Under the pieces are notes generated by a model that searched no databases, was not told the origin of the DNA, and saw nothing but the letters and a program-made list of their open reading frames with translations. Of a stretch of DNA of 64,000 nucleotides, positions 58,200 through 64,000 are shown one piece after another; position 1 is the first letter of the stretch, and the number at the start of each line of letters is the position of its first letter. Source of the DNA: Cryptomeria japonica (taxonomy: Eukaryota > Streptophyta > Pinopsida > Cupressales > Cupressaceae); NCBI RefSeq assembly GCF_030272615.1, contig NC_081408.1, forward strand, positions 203,464,191-203,528,190. Direction: 5' to 3'. The position numbers and the translations under genes were made by a program.

Positions 58200-58690
58200 G
58201 AATCTTTGATGTCTTCCTGAAGAAACTTGATTAGCGAGAACATATAATATATTCCACCATTGATTGAATCAAATGCCCTCTTCTATGTTCGATTTAACTT
58301 CTAAATTGGCTAAATAATCAACAACACAGTTACCAAACCTTTTTATATGGGAAACCTTTGCTTTCTCCAAGCCTTTGATCACCCATCTTGTGTTATGCAT
58401 TATGTCTTCTAATCTCTAGTTCTCATACCTACCACCCTCTAAAGTGTTAATGATAAGATTTGAATGCCCTACAATCCAGATATTCTTCCACCCCTTTTGT
58501 CTGTTAATCATGATCCTCCATAACATAGCATAAGCCTCTGCTTTATTATTTGAGTCCAACCTAGAGTCCAAAGAAAAGGCATTAAATAGCTGTCCAAGGT
58601 CATTCTTCAATATGTCTCCCTTGCCATCCTTGCCAAGATTCCATTTGGTAGCTCCATCAAAATTGAATTTTATCTATCCTATGCTAGGAG
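58200..58690 (-). pseudogene. LINE RNase H domain
   Basis: The frame at 58610-58416 reads LDSNNKAEAYAMLWRIMINR, KGWKNIWIVGHSNLIINTLEGG, and after a stop continues NTRWVIKGLEKAKVSHIKRFGN and VDYLAN. These match the plant RVT_3-type RNase H (NNxAEAxAL, VxGDSxLVI, HxxRxxNxxADxLA). The middle catalytic Asp of GDS reads His. Confidence 0.8.
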
Positions 58691-60920
58691 TGAGCTACAA
58701 CATGTTGTAAGAGCCTTTGTTGATCACATTCTGAGGAACCCCAAGCCAATGAAACTATGGCCAAGAATCCCCCTAGTACTTCTCATTGTCATATACCTCA
58801 CTTCTTCTACTCTTCTAGAGTTCCTCAGCTTCATAAATAGTGCTTTCTACCTTATCCCATATACTCTCCACTACATTGCTCTTACTCTAGAACACTCTCA
58901 TATATCATTCAATCTAGATATTTCACACAATTATAGCTAGAGAAACATTTCAAATATGATTATTCCAAGACTTTGAATCTTCAATAACTAACACTCTAGG
59001 AGATGAGGGATGCTCTTGGGTAAAGGCCAAGCTATCTTCCATCTATTTAAGAAAGTATACTAAGAAGTCATAGCCTATCCCAAGTAAGTTCCCTTCTCCT
59101 GGTAGCAATCTCAAGAAACAAATTAAACTTAAAAATATTGTATTTGTACCAAATTTATTTTTATCCCACTTTGCCTTAACAAAATTGGAGAAGTGTCCTC
59201 TAAATATTGTCTTGATCGAGACTTGCCCATTGCCCATATCACCATAGATCATCCTATCCTCTCTAATTGGACCAATCAAAGGCCATCTCTCAATTTCTCC
59301 TTGAGTCTAATTGCACACCTAATTCATCTCATTCATTAGAGCTTCAAGAGTGACCCAAGAATGGGTAGGGGGATGACCCACTATGTAATATCTACCTTTA
59401 TTACCCTTGATATCTACAAAATGATTAATAACTAGTTTGAACCAAGGAATGTCTTCAAACATACCTATATCAAATCACCTATCCTTCCAAAAATGTTTTT
59501 TTCCTCCATCCCCAATGCACCCTCTTAAACTTGTCATAATAATCTTCCTACATTTTCATAAAAGTTCTATATGCTAGAACTCAGAGGAAGAGAGATATCC
59601 TTATCAAGCAGGAAATCATCATTATTGTGAAGATATTTTTCTTGCAAAATCTTACTCCATAATTTCTCTTTTTCCTCATAGATTCTATAAACAAATTAAG
59701 GGCCCAAAGCCATAGTCATCTCTATACTCTTTGTTAATCCCAGACTACCACATTCTACGAGCTAGTAGATGTCATCCCTCTTTACCAAATTATATTTAGA
59801 GTTATCTTTGCAACCTTTCCAAAGGAAGAAGCTATTAGTATTTTCAATGGCCTTAGCAATAGGTTGCTTGTAATTTGAAAAACTAGACATTGTGTAGATA
59901 TAAATAGAAGATGTAGCAGCTTTGATCAACATTATTCTACATACTAGCGACAAATAATGCATTTTTCATGAGTCCAAAATGCCATTAATTCTACTTATGG
60001 CTCCAATCAACTTATTAATGAATAGATTTCTAGAAACTAGAGGCATACCAAGATATTTTCTTGGAATTTAACTAATTTCATAGCCTAGAAACATCTATCT
60101 TTAAGATTTATAAACAATGTCGCTTAAGAAAATAAATGCAAGACTTATTCTCATTGACCTTTTGTATTGTAGCTTTCTCATATTGGATTAATTTTTTTTT
60201 TAAAATAACGTGCTTCTCTACCAATGGCTTCACCAAAAAATAGAGTGTCACCTATGAATTGTAGATGATAAATGTTATGCCCCCCTCTCGAAGATTTGAA
60301 CCTTTTGATGTCACCATCTTTGACACTATTTTTGATGCTTCTACTAAAAACCTTAACCATAATAATGAAAAGGAAAGGGGACAAAGGTTCACTTTGGTGA
60401 AGCCCCTACTAGCACTAAAAACATTAGTGGAAACATGATTAAATAGGACAACATATGAGGTTGAGGAAATACAAATATGGATCCACTTGCACAAAGAGCT
60501 GCTAAAGGCAATTTGATGAGCATTCCAACCTTTTACTTCTTTTGAATGGAGTGAATTACTTTATGAGCTATGAAAAATCCGTCCAAGATTTTTCTATTCT
60601 TTACAAAATCACTTTTCTCACCTGAGATGATGTTCTCCAAACATATCTTTAACTTTGAGGTCATAGCCTTAGCCACCACATTGTAAATGGGATTGCATAG
60701 TGTAATAAGTATGTACTAATCAAAATTAGATAGATCCTTGACCTTGGGCATAAGGGTAATGAAGGTGGAGTTCTAGGGCTTAAAGATAGACCTATGAGCC
60801 CTTCTTTCCTCCATAGTTTCCCAAATGTCATTCCCCAAAATATGCTAAATTTTTTTAAAGAGTCCAATCTATAAACTGTTTAGCTCAGGAGCCTTCTAGG
60901 AACTCATGGAAAATAAAATA
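58691..60920 (-). pseudogene. LINE reverse transcriptase
   Basis: From right to left: a QGQGSI...YAIPFTMWWLRL-type stretch (60867-60661; the neighbouring frame fits the PIxLCNxxYxxVxK motif), ICISSTSYVVLFNHVST and FTKVNLCPLSFSLLWL (60494-60252), then MSPFLFIIMVKVFSRSIKNS and HLQFIGDTLFF (60384-60178), where the active site FADD reads FIGD. After these come LSLVCRIMLIKAATSSIYIY and NSFFLWKGCKDNSKYNLVKRDDI (59962-59762), the C-terminal LSxAGRxxLIKxVLxxIPxY motif. Confidence 0.8.
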
Positions 60921-62330
60921 TTCATAATTTATTACTTAGTGAAAGGGTCCAAAAGCCCAACATTTTGCTCATCCACTATAAGATAATTAATATTATTCAA
61001 TAACTCATCTTGGACATCCCCATTCTTAATAGCCTAGGTTTTAAGTATAGCTTGAAGAATGTTTTTACTTCAAAGATTGATATCTTCTTTATCTTCTAAA
61101 GAAGTCCCATTGGGGGTTTAAATTTTATATATTTAATTATATTGTCTACTAATCTTAGTATCTATATGAAGGGTATTGGAATTCTTGTCGCCTTCATTTA
61201 ATCACTTAACCCTTTATTTGGGGTGCCAAAATATTTCCTCCATATAAAGGATTAATTAAGGTTCTCCAACAATCTAGTCTCCTTTGAATGAAGCTTAGTG
61301 AAAAATCATTTCTCAACAATTTCAACTTGAATCGTTTGAAGCTCACACTCTACCTTTTCTTTATTCATAAATAGATATCCAAAGGAATTCTTGTTCCATG
61401 ATTTGATGTAAAGCTTTAGTTCCTTCAACTTTGTGTGTAAAATGAACCTACCACATCTACTAACATTGATATTTCATCACCCATATAGCATCTATTCAAA
61501 CTCAAGGGATTTGTAGGGCTTTGCCTTCATCTTAAAGGGGCTTTCCTAAGGTTTAAATTTTTTATCCACTAGAAGGGATATTAACCAATGATTAGAATCA
61601 TAGAAATGAGTGACCCTAGTAGACAAAAAATATCAACTTATTAACCAATCTAAAATAATAAGGAATCTATGTAATTTGGTTGAAATGTTCTCTTCTTTCT
61701 AAAGTAGATTTTACCAAGTGAACCACCCAATCTTGGGTTTGATATTAGTGAGTGATAAATCTTCACAACACCTTTTAAAGGTTGGAGACCCATGAGAGCT
61801 AGAATACTACCCCCTCTATTATTCTCAAGTTAAATAATGTCATTCAAGTTGCGCCAAGAAGCTAGTGATTATAATTATACATCAATATAAGAATCTTGAG
61901 ATATGTCCACAACTCCATCTTTTCCCCAGTAACATTAGGCCCTTACACATTAATAACCAGAAATCAATTGTTGTATCTTACTATATCACATTTGATGCTA
62001 GCGCAAAATGTTGTGCACTCCATTTTCACACCCTCAATAGAAGTATTGTTCCAAATAATATAAAACCCCCCAACTGAAGGAAGATCACTAACAACCATAC
62101 CTTCACCATATTTCTAGATGCAAGGGATGAGTTTGAGAAAAAAAGTCTTTGGCCACTTTAGATTATTGCAACAAAAAACTATCCAGACATTCTACATCTA
62201 TAATTATGTTGAGAAGATGGTGTTTCACCTAGCCAAACCTTGTATATTTTAACTGAAGGCCTTCATAATTTCTTGGATTTAGAGAGGTGGTTGCTTCCAT
62301 TGAAAATAAAATACCTTATTGAGGTTTGGG
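60921..62330 (-). pseudogene. LINE endonuclease and linker
   Basis: Pieces in several frames include SVGGFYIIWNNTSIEGVKME (about 62,080-62,020), an APE-endonuclease middle segment, and LKELKLYIKSWNKNSFGYLF (about 61,440-61,370), the conserved stretch between endonuclease and RT. The frames are too broken to give an ORF. Confidence 0.6.
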
Positions 62331-63450
62331 TTTAATTCTCAATCTCCTATAAAGACTTTTCCTTGGCCTTACTTGCTTCCCCGTTCCTACCATTAGAATT
62401 GCTCCACCCAAAATATAACTAATAATTTCAACTCTTCCAATCCAAATCATCTCCACTCAAAGCAACAACACTTGCAATGGGATATTAATTGGAAATTTAG
62501 TGCCTTCCTTCATATTTTTCATTACATCAATTAAGCTTACCTTTGCCTCTCTTTCCACTACTACATCTTGAAGGTATAATTCTATGCATGTCTCTATAAC
62601 ATTATCCACATAGTTCTCATTCCCTTCTAACTATTCTAAGTTGTGGTTATGTTTCACATTCCCATCTTCAATTATTTAATTAGTAATATTACTAGGATTA
62701 GCATATTCCTTTTCCTTGATTCCATGTTTAGTGCCTTATTTTGGTAACTTGTCCCTTTTATCGCTTCTCTTATGGAGATTTCAATCATAATTTTTCACAA
62801 CATAACCAATCTAACCATAGTCAAAGCATTTGAGTGGAAAACATTTGTAGTCCACTTGTTGCATCCTTTTCTTCAAATTTGAAGTCAACTAAGTGATATG
62901 TTTGAGTAGTTTTCTTAGTTCCAAATTGAAACAGATGCACACCTAAGGTGTTTAGATGCAACTTGATGTTCTAAGGATTACAAATAAACCCCCCCCAAAA
63001 ATTTATAGGCCTAAACAAATCCTCCACACTCAACTCCATTGGAAACTTCTACATCTAAATATAGATCTGGGTAGCACAATTTATTTAGAATAGGGGTCAA
63101 AGTTGGGATCCTAAGCTAGCATATAAGCCTACATTACATATGAGCCACAAATCCCCTTGATAACCTTCTCCCTATCTAAATTCACTTAGAACATAAACTA
63201 GACAAATTATAGTGCCAAAAAGGAGATATTTAACTCCATTATAATCCATGTGTGAGTTACACATCACTTAATGTGCTTCATAATTGGCTAAATTCCTATA
63301 TCAATAATATCTTTAGAAACCAAAATGTTTAGGTTGCCTATCACCATTCTTGTAGTCTTATCCATTCTATCTTCCATGGATATTTCTATCCCTTAAGTGA
63401 ATAGACAATTCCAAATCTCCTATGCTCTATCCATTACAGTGATTTAACAT
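62331..63450 (-). pseudogene. LINE ORF1, decayed
   Basis: A PLKCFDYG...IGYVVKNYD segment near 62,840-62,790 is a degenerate zinc knuckle. Upstream, a frame with MELSVEDLFRPINFWG (about 63,040-62,990) and a DKTTRMVIGNLNI-like start near 63,365 are compatible with a plant LINE ORF1 nucleic-acid-binding protein. Confidence rests mainly on position upstream of the endonuclease. Confidence 0.5.
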
Positions 63451-64000
63451 CCACACCTTCTTTGATATTCTCGTCACAACCTTTAGTTCCTTTCCTTGAC
63501 ACCATCAATAGTTCATGAATGAATTTAAAATATATTTTTAAAATATATTTATTAATATAATAAATAATATCAACTACTTGTTTATACTTGATAGATCTAT
63601 TTTTGAAATGGGCTAGGACTGTGTGGGCTATGACATTTGGAGGGATATTAAAAAACTCAAGGAGAAATGGTTCAACATTGTAATAGTTCAATACTACATT
63701 CATTTCTTTCATTTCAAAGGTTCCCAACTCATCCTCATTTGTAGAGTTTAGATAGATCTCACTTTGCAATACTATTTCTAAAATATTGAAAAAGGTAATT
63801 TCCTTGAGATTTCATATACTCATCCCCAAGTTCATATTAGAAGATCAAGGTGGTTCTTTTCTTGGAAAGGAGAATGCTTATGATTGGGTCAATTGGCATT
63901 TCCTTCAATGAGTTCCTCTCAAATTTGGCTTATCCCATTAATTATGGAAGTAGATTTTAACCTATATTTCTAGTGCATAATTTTTAGCTTTGGTTAATGG

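Larger units (their letters stand above)
57950..63450 (-). mobile_element. Nearly full-length L1-type LINE, heavily decayed
   Basis: Read right to left, the order is ORF1 with a decayed zinc knuckle, APE-type endonuclease, RT and RNase H, the layout of plant L1 LINEs with an RNase H. No LTRs flank it. Stops and frameshifts occur every few tens of codons. The 3' end, about 57,950-58,190, is non-coding. The 5' end is uncertain. A minus-strand ORF just upstream (63769-63434, MQSEIYLNSTNEDELGTFEM) may belong to ORF1 or be unrelated; 63,770-64,000 shows nothing recognisable. Confidence 0.75.

Overview
The window looks like nuclear DNA from a seed plant with a large, transposon-packed genome. It is AT-rich, has spliced-gene signals, and is mostly LTR retrotransposons and L1-type LINE remnants at several stages of decay. 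A conifer or other big-genome plant would fit, but nothing here fixes the species. There is no prokaryotic gene organisation.

Positions 1-17,900 hold mostly old material: one end of an LTR element (LTR 2031-2536 with a Met-tRNA-type primer site), a LINE ORF1 fragment (about 6,680-7,870), a complete but non-coding copia-type element with both LTRs (9592-12792), a second LINE fragment (about 13,190-15,260) with internal tandem duplications, and long stretches with nothing recognisable.

Positions 18,075-44,775 are a textbook nest. A decayed Ty3/gypsy chromovirus (LTRs about 1.6 kb, target duplication GTTTC) lies on the minus strand. Its right LTR was split by an 18.7-kb Ty3/gypsy element of the Tat type, also on the minus strand (25241-43986, target duplication GATAC). 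The LTRs of the Tat element differ by only about 1% by eye, and its gag-pol runs in one reading frame with stops but no frameshifts. The Tat element has three unusual parts. First, a plant mobile domain (PMD) gene lies antisense between pol and the 3' LTR, with its own TATA box and probably an intron. Second, two arrays of a palindromic AGCGCT motif, spaced about 20 bp apart, sit near the two ends of its internal region in opposite orientation. Third, its primer-binding site matches tRNA-Trp over about 40 nt instead of the usual 18 or so.

Positions 44,776-51,430 continue with the copia-type element into which the chromovirus inserted, a LINE RT fragment and a decayed unidentified ORF. Positions 52,484-56,709 appear to hold the only ordinary host gene: a plus-strand split gene for a small basic protein ending in RGDWWKGSLHY, with consistent splice phases and a duplicated exon. 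From about 57,950 to 63,450 there is a nearly full-length but decayed L1-type LINE on the minus strand.
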